NCBI GenBank assembly: GCA_030447545.1
Contig: JAUJOV010000017.1
Span: 1-34,316, forward strand
Direction of reading: 5' to 3'
DNA from: Sphingomicrobium sp.
Lineage (GTDB): Bacteria; Pseudomonadota; Alphaproteobacteria; Sphingomonadales; Sphingomonadaceae
Length of the DNA stretch: 34,316 nucleotides
Shown: piece after piece, positions 24,658 to 32,789 of the stretch
Position numbering within the stretch: position 1 is the first letter of the stretch
How the letters are laid out: each line of letters starts with the position of its first letter
Notes under the pieces: model-generated
The model's input: the letters and a program-made list of their open reading frames with translations, nothing else
Databases searched by the model: none
Told to the model about the DNA's origin: nothing
Program-made: the position numbers and the translations under genes

Positions 24658-25419
24658 TGATGGCTCGAAGGCTGCTCGAGCAGGTGCTTGCCTTAGTCGC
24701 GGCTGGGCTTGCGGCAGCAGCTCCCGCGCCGGCCGAGGACGCGCCGCGGGTGGACGTCATCCGCAACGTGCATGTGGTCGATGTCGACAGGGGCCTCGTC
24801 ACCCGCGATCAGACCATCCTCATCCCCGAGGGGAAAATCAGGCATGTCGGCGCGGCCCGCAGCGAGCCGATCCCTCCCCGAGCGAAGATCCTCGATGGAG
24901 CCGGCGGATTCCTGATCCCGGGCCTGATCGACACCCATGTCCATCATCGACCATCTGGTAGCCTATGACGCCGAGCATGTCGGTGCTGCCAAGCGGCTGG
25001 GGCTGCTGCCCAAGGACGCATCGCAATGGCGGGAGGGCCTGCCGACCTATCGCGGCGCCGACCTCGAGCTTTACCGCCGGGCATACCCCAACATGGAGCG
25101 CTTCGTGCGCAAGTTTGCGCAAGCCGGTGGAACCGTGCTTGCGGGTACTGACTGCGCGCCCTTCTGCAGCGTGGTCCAGGATGAGCTCGTGCTGCTGGTG
25201 CGGGCCGGCCTGACCCCGCACCGGGCGCTGCGTGCAGCGACGATCGACGCGGCTCGAGTCCTGCGCAGGCCCGATGTCGGGCAGGTGAAGGTCGGGTCGC
25301 GTGCCGACCTGGTGCTGCTGCGCGGCAATCCGCTCGACGACATCCGCCAGACCCAAAAGATCGCGGCAGTGCTCCTGGGCGGATCGCTCGTTCGGCAGGA
25401 TCGAGGGGCAGCCGAGTAA
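24657..25419 (+). pseudogene. Amidohydrolase, middle missing and frame broken
   Basis: Start ATG 24657 (MMARRLLEQVLALVAAGLAA) gives a signal peptide, then VDVIRNVHVVDVDRGLVTRD, LIPEGKIRHVGAA and GGFLIPGLIDTHVHH, the usual beginning of imidazolonepropionase-like amidohydrolases with the HxH metal motif. Directly after, near 24945, the sequence jumps to a segment from much further down the family (YDAEHVGAAKRLGLLP) in another frame. It ends normally with GTDCAPF (metal Asp), ATIDAARVLRRPDVGQVKVG and RADLVLLRGNPLDDI at TAA. About 250 residues remain of the usual 430-450; the central barrel with the metal lysine and two histidines is gone. It is part of the operon headed by the lipoprotein. Deletion in the organism or collapse in assembly are both possible. 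Confidence 0.8.
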
Positions 25420-25471
25420 GGCCGGCCATGCGCGTGTTGCGGGGGGCCGATTTGCCTTTAGGGTTGCGAGC

Positions 25472-27230
25472 ATGACCAGGACCCTGCTCGCTGCGCTGCT
25501 GCTCGCCACGGCAGCCCTCGCCTCGCCCCGCCCTCGCGCAGACCAGCCCGCCGCCCGCACCCGCGACCGCCGCCGACCAGCGCCTGAGGGCGATCTACGA
25601 GGCCTATGCCGACTGGGCGCAGAAGGAATTCGGCTATTTCCCAGGACGAGAAGGGCGAGAACGAGGCGGCCGCCTATCTGGCGAGGGTCGACCTCGGCGA
25701 CGCAGCTGCAGCGGGCGAGCATTACCGCGACGTGCTTGCGCAGGTGCGGGCGATTCCGCTGGCCGGAGCTGTCGCCCGCGGAGCGCGACAATGCCGCGGT
25801 GCTCACCACCATGCTCGAAGAGGATCTCCGACGCTCGCTTTCGCGAATGGGAAATGCCGGTCAATTCGGACAGCAACTTCTGGACCTATCACGACGAGCG
25901 CGACCGCTGCTCGAGGATGCCGACTACCGCCGCTACATCGCGAGGATGCGCGACCTGCCGCGCTTTTTCGACGAGCAGATCGCCAACATGCGCGCGGGGC
26001 TGGCGCGCGGCTTCGCCTCCGGCCGCGACCATCCAGGGCGCGAGGATCGATCTCGGCGTTCGTCCGAGCCCGTGAAGAACGCCTTTTACTCCGCGTTCAA
26101 GTCGATGCCGGGCAACATCGGCGCCGCCGACAGCCGCGCTTCGCGCCGAGGCGCGCGGCGATCGAGCAGGCGGTCGTCCCCGCTTATCGCGAGCTGCTCG
26201 ATTTCTGGCGCACCGCCTATGTGCCCGGTGCGCGCAAGACCATTTCCGCGCGCGACCTGCCCGACGGCGACCCCTACTACCGCTCGGAGATCCGCGAGTT
26301 CACGACGCTCGGCCTGAGCCCGGAGGAAATCCGCCGATCGGGCTCGGCGAAGTCGCGCGGATCAATGCCGAGATGCGCGCGACGATGCGCGAAAGCGGCT
26401 TTACGGCAAGCTTCGAGGAATTCCTGAAGTTCCTTCGCACCGACCCACAATTCTACGCGAAGACGCGAATTGCTCGGCGTGTCGGCCTATGTCGCCAAGC
26501 GCGTGGACGGCAAGCTCGACGAGTTCTTCGAGCTTCTGCCGCGCCGCCGGTTCACTCTGATCCCGGTGCCGAGGCGCTCGCGCCCTTCTACACCGCGGGC
26601 CGCGGCGGGCTCGAAAGCTGCCAGATGAACACGTACAATCTGCCCGCGCGGCCGCTGTACAACATCCCCGCGCTGACCCTTCACGAATGCGCGCCCGGGC
26701 ACAGCTTCCAGGCCGCGCTGGCCGCCGAGGGCAAGGCGCTGCCGCGCTTCCGCCGCAACCTCTATTTCTCGGGCTATGGCGAGGGTGGGGCCTGTACAGC
26801 GAGTGGCTCGGCCATCCGATGGGGATCTACCGCACGCCCTACGAGAAGTTCGGGCAGCAGAGCTACGAGATGTGGCGTGCGGCGCGGCTGGTGATCGACA
26901 CCGGGCTCCACCGTTACGGCTGGTCGCGCAGACAAGCGATCGACTATCTCGCCTCGCACACGGCGCTGTCGAGCCACGAGGTCGAGACGGAAGTCGACCG
27001 CTACATCAGCTGGCCTGGCCAGGCCTTGTCGTACAAGCTCGGCGAGCTCACCATCCGGCGACTGCGCGGCGAGGCGGAAAAGGCGCTTGGGCCGCTTCGA
27101 CCAGCGCAAGTTCCACGACATGATCCTTGCGCTGGGCTCGGTGCCGCTGCCGGTTCTCGAGGCGCGCGTGCGCGAGTTCATCGCGGCGAGCAGGCGCGGT
27201 GCCGCCGCTGGAGCCGCCGGCAGCTGTTCG
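25472..27230 (+). pseudogene. DUF885 family putative metallopeptidase, many frameshifts
   Basis: ATG 25472 (MTRTLLAALLLATAALASP) is a Sec signal. The chain then alternates between all three frames: LRAIYEAYADWAQKEFGYF, ENEAAAYLARVDLGDAAAAG, REWEMPVNSDSNFWTYHDE, DYRRYIARMRDLPRFFDEQI, VKNAFYSAFKSMPGNIGAAD, DLPDGDPYYRSEIREFTTLG, LESCQMNTYNLPARPLYNIP, LHECAPGHSFQ, SGYGEGWGLYSEWLG, FHDMILALGSVPLPVLEARV. HExxPGHxxQ is the zinc-type motif of DUF885 proteins, secreted putative dipeptidases or carboxypeptidases. At least eight breaks are needed in 1.75 kb. The exact end is unclear because the frame runs into the convergent nadA. Together with the solute-binding protein this could be peptide use. Confidence 0.8.
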
Positions 27231-28222
27231 CGCCGATCTTGGGCCGGCCCACGTCGCCCTGCCCCACGGTTCGTCCCGCCATCTCGAGCATGCGTTCGAG
27301 GGGACGCGCGCGCGGTCGATGATTTCGGGGCTAAGCTCGATGCGGGGCTGGAGGTCGCGCAAGCTCACGTAGAGCTTCTCGAGCGTGTTGAGCGCCATGT
27401 ACGGGCACATGTTGCAGTTGCAGTTCCCGTCGCCGCCGGGAACTTGATGAAGGTCTTGTGCGGCGCGGCCTTTTCCATCTGGTGGATGATGTGCGGCTCG
27501 GTCGCGACCAGGATGGTGTCGGCGGGCGAAGTGAGCGCGAAGTCGAGGATGGCCTTGGTCGAGCCGACGAGGTCGGCATGGTCGACGATGTGCGGCGGGC
27601 ATTCGGGGTGCGCGGCGACGGGGCGCCGGGGTGCTCGCCTTTGAGCTTCAGAAGCTCGGTCTCGCTGAACGCCTGGTGGACGATGCACACCCCCGGCCAC
27701 AGCAGCATGTCGCGGCCGGTCTTGCGCGCAAGATAGCCGCCCAGGTGGCGGTCGGGGCCGAAGATGATCTTCTGGTCCTTCGGGATCTGCTTGAGGATCA
27801 CGTCGGCCGACGAGCTGGTGACGATGATGTCGCTCAGCGCTTTCACCGCGGCCGAGCAGTTGATGTAGGTGAGCGCGATATGGTCGGGGTGCGCCTCGCG
27901 GAACGCCTTGAACTGGTCGGGCGGGCATGAGTCCTCGAGGCTGCAGCCGGCGTCCATGTCGGGCAGGATCACGGTCTTTTCAGGGGACAGGATCTTGGCC
28001 GTCTCGGCCATGAAGCGCACGCCGCAAAAGGCGATCACCTCGGCGTCGGTCGCCGCCGCCTTGCGCGACAGGTCGAGGCTGTCGCCGACGAAATCCGCGA
28101 GGTCCTGGATTTCGGGCTTCTGATAATAATGCGCGAGGATCACGGCGTTTCGCTCGCGTTTCAGGCGCTCGATCTCGCCGAGGAGGTCGAGGCCCCTCAA
28201 GGCTGGAGTCCTGGACGGTCAT
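27178..28222 (-). pseudogene. nadA: Quinolinate synthase NadA, about four frameshifts
   Basis: Condenses iminoaspartate with dihydroxyacetone phosphate in NAD synthesis, using a [4Fe-4S] cluster in the cytosol. ATG 28222 overlaps the DUF4230 stop (ATGA); MTVQDSSL is followed, after a shift in a G-run near 28200, by [20 protein letters not shown] and [75 protein letters not shown]. Further shifts near 27625 (to [19 protein letters not shown]), near 27440 (to [20 protein letters not shown]) and near 27300 (to PLERMLEMAGR) restore the whole family. Conserved cluster cysteines are present. Since nadA is normally needed, sequencing indels are the likely cause. The tail overlaps the end of the convergent DUF885 gene; the true stop may be earlier. 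Confidence 0.85.
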
Positions 28223-28945
28223 CTCTGCCCTTCAGCAGCGCGCCTCCTGCGCGCCTGTTCGATCGCCTCATTATATGGGGTCGACCGGTCGAGATAGGAA
28301 GGATCGGCCTCGGCACCCTCGCCGGGGAAGCGGGCGACGACCTTGACGTCCTCGAACCCCGCGGCCTTCAATGGAAGGGAAAAGCTGCGCTCGATCGCCT
28401 GGCGCGCCGAGTTGCGGGCGAGGCGCATCGGCACTTCGGCCTGCGCCTGCTTCCTCAAGTCGGCGACCGCGGCGGCGCGGTTCGCCTCGTTGAGCCGCTG
28501 CTCGCCCCCGAAGATCGTCGTCAGAACGCGCCCGTTGCCATATTCGCGCGCCGCCGCAAGGTCGACTTCGGGCCCGGCGATCTCGATCTCGGGCATGCGA
28601 ACGCTGAGCGTCTGGCTGCCGGCGTCCCAGCGCACGTCGCGCTCCGTGAGCTTCGACAGGTCGACTTCGTAGCGGACGTTGCCGGGCAGGATCAGGGTGC
28701 GCTCGGCCGAGAGTCCAGCGGCTCTGGCGCGAGCTCGTCACCGACACGTAGCGCGCGACGAAGGTGACCAGCCGGTTTTGCGCGCGCATCGATTCGAGGC
28801 TCGAGCTGGCGATGGTCTTGGGATCGGGACCGGCACCGAAGATGCGGTCGGCGATTCCGTAGGTGATGCCGAGCAGCGCGCCGAGGATCAGCGCTACGGC
28901 AATCGCGGCGAGCGCGAGCGGCTTGTTCAGGCGGCTTTGGACCAT
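28219..28945 (-). pseudogene. DUF4230 membrane-anchored protein, one frameshift
   Basis: MVQSRLNKPLALAAIAVALI begins with a basic turn and one membrane span (to GALLGITYG), then DRIFGAGPDPKTIASSSLES and LVTFVARYVSVTSSRQ. After a shift near 28720 the chain continues LSAERTLILPGNVRYEVDLS, DVRWDAGSQTLSVRMPEIEI, REYGNGRVLTTIFGGEQRLN, ARQAIERSFSLPLKAAGFED and stops at 28219-28221. About 240 residues, a full DUF4230 layout with a periplasmic beta-rich domain. Function is unknown. The start overlaps the MBL hydrolase end by 19 bases and the stop overlaps nadA by ATGA, placing it in the same operon. Confidence 0.8.
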
Positions 28946-29789
28946 GTCTCTCCGTCCGTGAAAACGAGCCCGCGGCGTTCGAGGTCCAGCAAATGGGCGA
29001 GCACCGAGCCGCCGGCCGCCGCAACCAGGCGCGGGTCGAGCCCAGGTAGGCCTCGGCGACGATGTCCGGAATGCCGCGCGGCTTCTCGCCGACGAGGCGC
29101 AGGATCTGCGCCTCGCGCTGGAGCCGGTGGCCGATCAGCGAGCGCACATATTGCTTCGGCCTGGTCACCGGCGGACCGTGGGCGGGGAAATAGATTCGGT
29201 CGTCGCGCTGCCGCAGCTTGTCGAGGCTCGCCATATATTGCGCCATGTCGCCGTCCGGCGGCACGACGACGGTCGTCGACCAGCCCATCACATGGTCGCC
29301 GGTGAACAAAGCGTCGCCATAAGCTCAGCAAAGGTGGTTGGACGTATGGCCGGGGGTCGCGACGACGGTGATGGGGCGGCCGTTCACCTCGATTGCCTCG
29401 CCGTCCTCGAGAACGCGATCGGGCGTATAGTCGGCGTCGAACGCGGCGTCGGCGCGCGGGCCGACCGCTTCGAGGGACAGCGGTGCGCAGCCGATGATCG
29501 GAGCACCGGTCGCTTGCGCCAGCGGCCGAGCCGCCGGGCTGTGGTCGCGGTGGGTGTGGGTGCACAGGATCGCCGCCATCCGCCGGCCGGCTATCGCAGC
29601 GAGGATCACATCCACGTGGTCGGGCAGGTCGGGGCCCGGATCGATCACCGCCACTTCTTTTGTCCCCAGTAGATAGGTCTGCGTGCCGGTATGGGTGAAG
29701 GCCGTCGGGTTCGGCGCGAGCAGCCGGGCAATCCCGGGCTCAACCTGCTCGAGCATTGCATAGGGCGCGTCCACGCGGCCCTGTTGCAC
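28927..29789 (-). pseudogene. MBL-fold metallo-hydrolase (LACTB2-like), in-frame stop and frameshift
   Basis: The metal-binding motif THTHRDHS and the later TPGHTSNHL are those of metallo-beta-lactamase-fold hydrolases; NPTAFTHTGTQTYLLG, VIDPGPDLPDHVDVIL, FTGDHVMGWSTTVVVPPDGD and RIYFPAHGPP place it in the LACTB2/RNase Z-like group. A GTG at 29789 fits as start, 23 bases after the glycosyltransferase stop. At 29325-29327 a TGA interrupts NHLC-AYGDALF in the same frame, where family members have an aromatic residue; one G-to-A change from TGG would explain it. A frameshift near 29045 leads to the normal end with LLDLERRGLVFTDG. The four-gene minus-strand operon continues with DUF4230 and nadA. 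Confidence 0.8.
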
Positions 29790-29812
29790 GACTGCGCCGC
29801 CTTGCGAAGTGC

Positions 29813-31081
29813 TCAGGCCTTGGCCAGCGCGCCCTTGACGCCCGAGGCGGGAAGCAGGCGGCGCTCCGCCGCCCGGGCGAGCGCGGCCGGGTACACACGG
29901 CCGAACAGAGCGTCCATGCTGTGCTGCCAGCTGTACTGACGCGCGTGCTCCTGCGCGATCTGGGCCATCCGCACGCGGTCGGAGCGCCACACCGCAAGGA
30001 TGTTCCGAGCCATGGCTTCAGCGTCGTCCACCGGCCCGAGGCGGCCGATGTCGTCCGTCACCCGGTCGATCATCGCCCCGCCGGCGACGCCGACGACCGG
30101 AAGCCCCGAGGCCTGCGCCTCGACGATCGACACTCCGAACGTCTCGAACGCCATTGCCGACACGTAGATGTCCGAGCTCGCCAGCCAGCGCGCGAGCTCC
30201 TGCCGGTCGCGCACGAAGCCCGGAGTGATGATTCGCGGATCGCCAAGCGCTGCAACCTCGTCGCCGATCGGGCCTGCGCCGAGCAGCACCAGCCGTGCGC
30301 CAAGCTCTTCAGGCAGGCGGCGGAACGCGTCGGCGACGATGTGCGGCTTCTTCTCGATGTCGAGCCGCCCGACGTAGATCAGCAGCGGCTGGTCGTCAGT
30401 GAGGCCGAGCGAGCGGCGCAGCCGCGGATCGCGCCGCCCGGGACCGAAGTCGCCAAGCTCGACGCCAAGCGGCACGACGTCCACATTCTCGACGCCGTAG
30501 GCGCGAAGCTTGGTGCGCCCGCCATTCTCGCTGAGCGCGAACACCGCGTCGAACCGCCGGTAGAGCGTCCCCGCATAGCGGTAGCCGAGCCGTCCCACTG
30601 CGCCCGCAAGCGTCGAACCGAGCACCTTCGAGACCGGGCGCTCGACGTAAACGGTCGGAAAATCGGTCATGTAGGCCGCGACGAGCGCAACGCCGGGATT
30701 GCGCCTGGCGTGGCCGATCGCTGCCCAGGGCAGATTATAGCTGTCCTGGCACTCGATGATGTCGGGCGAGTAAAGCTCGAGGATTCGCCGAACCGCGCGG
30801 TTGCGCAGCATCAGCCGGTAATGCGGGCTCGCCGGCACCCGCGGCGAGCGGATCGTCACCGTGATCGCTTTGCCCTCCTCGGTTACTTTGTCCTCGGGGC
30901 CCGGCACGATCAGCAGGTGGCGGTGCGGCGTGCTGTCGAGGATGTGGCGGCGCTTGTGGCGCAGATAGGTGCCGACGCCCCCACCCACGTCCGACCAGCT
31001 CTGGGTGAGGTCGCAGATCAGCCGCTCGGGCGCGAGCGGGCTGGCCAAATCAGGATCGTCGCGGCCCATCAGCCGACCCAA
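29813..31081 (-). CDS. GT4-family glycosyltransferase
   Basis: 422 residues, intact. The GT-B fold shows: a first Rossmann half with SDVGGGVGTYLRHKRRHIL (glycine-rich acceptor-side loop) and DIIECQDSYNLPWAA; a second half with LLIYVGRLDIEKKPHIVADA, VLLGAGPIGDEVAAL, and the EX7E motif in FETFGVSIVEAQASGLPVVG. Such enzymes move a sugar from a nucleotide donor to lipid, polysaccharide or protein acceptors at the inner face of the membrane; the acceptor cannot be told. Start ATG 31081 or 31069 (MGRDDPD). First gene of the operon with MBL hydrolase, DUF4230 and nadA. Confidence 0.9.
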   Translation of the reverse strand: MGRLMGRDDPDLASPLAPERLICDLTQSWSDVGGGVGTYLRHKRRHILDSTPHRHLLIVPGPEDKVTEEGKAITVTIRSPRVPASPHYRLMLRNRAVRRILELYSPDIIECQDSYNLPWAAIGHARRNPGVALVAAYMTDFPTVYVERPVSKVLGSTLAGAVGRLGYRYAGTLYRRFDAVFALSENGGRTKLRAYGVENVDVVPLGVELGDFGPGRRDPRLRRSLGLTDDQPLLIYVGRLDIEKKPHIVADAFRRLPEELGARLVLLGAGPIGDEVAALGDPRIITPGFVRDRQELARWLASSDIYVSAMAFETFGVSIVEAQASGLPVVGVAGGAMIDRVTDDIGRLGPVDDAEAMARNILAVWRSDRVRMAQIAQEHARQYSWQHSMDALFGRVYPAALARAAERRLLPASGVKGALAKA

Positions 31082-31210
31082 CCCGGCAGCAGCAGCAAAG
31101 TGCCACCAGGCGAGGACGCGCGGCCAAACTGTCGGACGGATTTACACATCGGCTCGGTCGCTTTGCTGCCTTCTGGGGAAAAACCGCGGAAATCTGCCAT
31201 TCCTGCGAAC

Positions 31211-31226
31211 TGGCACGGCCGTTGCA
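31211..31226 (+). promoter_or_regulatory. Sigma-54 (RpoN) promoter
   Basis: TGGCAC, five bases (GGCCG), TTGCA: an exact match to the -24/-12 consensus, with GG and GC separated by 10 bases (31212-31213 and 31224-31225). It points along the plus strand into 31237-31310, although both neighbouring genes are on the minus strand. There is no open reading frame after it. Confidence 0.6.
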
Positions 31227-31236
31227 GTATAGATGG

Positions 31237-31310
31237 GGTCCACTTGGTCCCACACCAACTGAAAGGGACGGTGCGAGGCGGTTTCTGGTCCCCCTCCACC
31301 GTCCCTTTTT
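31237..31310 (+). ncRNA. Candidate small RNA driven by the sigma-54 promoter
   Basis: From about 12 bases after the -12 element to the end of the T-run gives a transcript near 74 bases. It starts with a GGGGTCC...GGTCCC region, then contains the strong stem AAAGGGACGGTG / CACCGTCCCTTT (31262-31273 with 31297-31308, loop of 23 bases) followed by TTTTTG. The hairpin could alternatively be the terminator of grxD, which ends at 31317 on the other strand, though only a short T-run exists in that direction. The remaining intergenic part (31082-31210) has no gene. Confidence 0.4.
31262..31310 (+). terminator. Hairpin terminator between the glycosyltransferase and grxD genes
   Basis: A perfect 12-bp stem, loop of 23 bases, then T at 31306-31310. 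It may work for the candidate small RNA on the plus strand and, less well, for grxD on the minus strand. Confidence 0.65.
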
Positions 31311-31316
31311 GTTTGC

Positions 31317-31634
31317 TCAGCTCGCCTGTGTGCCGACGAGCTGCTGAAGCTCGCCTGACTGGAACATCTCCATCATGATGTCGGAGCCGCCGACGAACTC
31401 GCCCTTGACGTAGAGCTGCGGGATGGTCGGCCAGTCGGAATAGGCCTTGATGCCCTGGCGCACCTCGGGGTCCTGGAGCACGTCGACGGTCTCGAACGGC
31501 ACTCCCAGATGATCGAGGATGCTCACCGCGCGGCTCGAAAAGCCGCACTGCGGAAACAGCGGCGTGCCCTTCATGAACAGCACCACGTCATTGGCCTTAA
31601 CGATATCGTCGATGCGGCCTGCTGCATCGCTCAT
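31317..31634 (-). CDS. grxD: Monothiol glutaredoxin Grx4
   Basis: 105 residues, the usual size. [20 protein letters not shown] carries the CGFS active site that, with glutathione and a partner, holds a [2Fe-2S] cluster; [19 protein letters not shown] is the thioredoxin-fold cis-Pro and glutathione-binding region. It acts in iron-sulfur delivery and iron sensing in the cytosol, commonly with a BolA protein. The start overlaps the bolA stop by ATGA, so the two are coupled. Third gene of the DUF1476-bolA-grxD unit. Intact. Confidence 0.95.
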   Translation of the reverse strand: MSDAAGRIDDIVKANDVVLFMKGTPLFPQCGFSSRAVSILDHLGVPFETVDVLQDPEVRQGIKAYSDWPTIPQLYVKGEFVGGSDIMMEMFQSGELQQLVGTQAS

Positions 31635-31873
31635 GTCTCATCTCCTGGTGCTGCAGTCTCAAGCTGCAGCGCGTGCAATTCCTGTCCCATTCGGCCCCCG
31701 AGCGCGCGATAAACCATCTGGTGCTGCCTGACCCGGCTCATTCCGGCGAAGCTCACGCTGACGACTCGCGCGGCATAATGGTCGCCGTCGCCGGCAAGGT
31801 CGCGGATCGTCACCTCGGCATCCGGCAGTTCGTCGCGGATCAGCCGCTCGATCTCGCTTGCCGCCATCGGCAT
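31631..31873 (-). CDS. bolA: BolA/IbaG-family protein
   Basis: 80 residues. [20 protein letters not shown], then a loop with [20 protein letters not shown] and the ending [20 protein letters not shown] match the BolA fold; the H in the HxMVY helix is the conserved histidine that helps bind the [2Fe-2S] cluster shared with Grx4. The GDGDHY loop resembles the IbaG/BolA2 subtype. Start at 31873 or 31867. It is coupled to grxD; only 3 bases separate it from the DUF1476 gene. Intact. Confidence 0.9.
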   Translation of the reverse strand: MPMAASEIERLIRDELPDAEVTIRDLAGDGDHYAARVVSVSFAGMSRVRQHQMVYRALGGRMGQELHALQLETAAPGDET

Positions 31874-31876
31874 TGC

Positions 31877-32212
31877 CTAGGACCCGCCGCCCAGCGCTTC
31901 CATCAGCTGGCGCTTGGCCTCGACCGACTTGTGGTCGAGCGTCTGGCGGATCTCGGCCTCGCTCGTGTCGACGCCCGCGGCGGTGAGGTCGCCGAGCACC
32001 TTGCGGATCACGTCGCCGTCGCCCGCCTCCTCGAAGTCCGCGCGGACCACGTCCTTGGCGTAGGACTGGGTCTCGGCCTCCGACAGGCCCATCTTGCCCG
32101 CCGCCCATTCGCCCAGGAGCCGGTTGCGGCGGGCGAGCACTCGAAACTTCATCTCCTCGTCGTGCGCGAACTTGGTCTCGAACGCGCGCTCGCGGTCATC
32201 GAACTGGGTCAT
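31877..32212 (-). CDS. DUF1476 protein, ATPase inhibitor subunit zeta family
   Basis: 111 residues: FDDRERAFETKFAHDEEMKF, RRNRLLGEWAAGKMGLSEAE, VIRKVLGDLTAAGVDTSEAE, QTLDHKSVEAKRQLMEALGG. This is the full alphaproteobacterial zeta-inhibitor order, with an N-terminal inhibitory helix and a four-helix body. In Paracoccus the homologue blocks ATP hydrolysis by the F1 motor; in other members inhibition is weak or absent. First gene of the three-gene unit with bolA and grxD. The upstream region 32213-32402 has no gene. Intact. Confidence 0.9.
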   Translation of the reverse strand: MTQFDDRERAFETKFAHDEEMKFRVLARRNRLLGEWAAGKMGLSEAETQSYAKDVVRADFEEAGDGDVIRKVLGDLTAAGVDTSEAEIRQTLDHKSVEAKRQLMEALGGGS

Positions 32213-32402
32213 GAACTGCCTTCCTCGTACCGGGCTTGCAGATAAGGCGGCGGGGGCCGCGACGCAACGCGCCCGCCGCCCCGCTCGATCCTGCCCGGCA
32301 TTGCTCCATAGCGGCGCGGCTTGTTCGGCACCATGCGCGAAGGGCAGCGTAGAATCGCGAAGCTACGGCGACTGGTCGCCGTCGGGGTGGAGAGTGGCGG
32401 AC

Positions 32403-32789
32403 ATGGCGCGGATCCTGCTGGCCGACGACCCCTTCATCGGCGACATCGTGCGGGCCACGCTGTCGAGCCACGGCCATCTCGTCGGGGTCGTCACGAGCGG
32501 CGAGGACGCGCTGCGCGTCGTCGAGATCAAGCGGCCCGACCTCGTCATCCTCGATTGCGCGATGCCGGGCATAGGCGGGATCGACGCGCTTCGGCGACTC
32601 CGCGCATCGGCAGCCGGGTTCGGCACGCCGGTGCTGATGCTGACGGCCCGAAGCGGCCCTCGCGACGAGGAGATCGCGGTGCGCGCCGGCGCCAACGACT
32701 ATCTGCGCAAGCCGTTCGATCCGACCGAGCTGATCGTCGTCGTCGAGCGGCTGCTCAGGAAGAGCGCCGGGCGACCCGTTCGGGCCTAG
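32403..32789 (+). CDS. Single-domain response regulator
   Basis: 128 residues with only a receiver domain: acidic pair in MARILLADDPFIGDIV, phospho-acceptor Asp in LVILDCAMPGIGGIDALRRL, conserved Thr in VLMLTARSGP and Lys in NDYLRKPFDPTEL. It is a CheY/DivK-like carrier with no output domain, so it would act through protein contacts or a phosphorelay. A GGAGAG site precedes ATG 32403. Its 3' end overlaps the end of the opposite-strand hybrid kinase by about 35 bases; the receiver and HPt of that kinase make it a possible partner. Intact. Confidence 0.85.
   Translation: MARILLADDPFIGDIVRATLSSHGHLVGVVTSGEDALRVVEIKRPDLVILDCAMPGIGGIDALRRLRASAAGFGTPVLMLTARSGPRDEEIAVRAGANDYLRKPFDPTELIVVVERLLRKSAGRPVRA

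Noticed and set aside
29756-31378. 540-residue plus-strand frame opposite the glycosyltransferase
   Set aside because: Shadow frame; the minus strand has the GT4 fold motifs.
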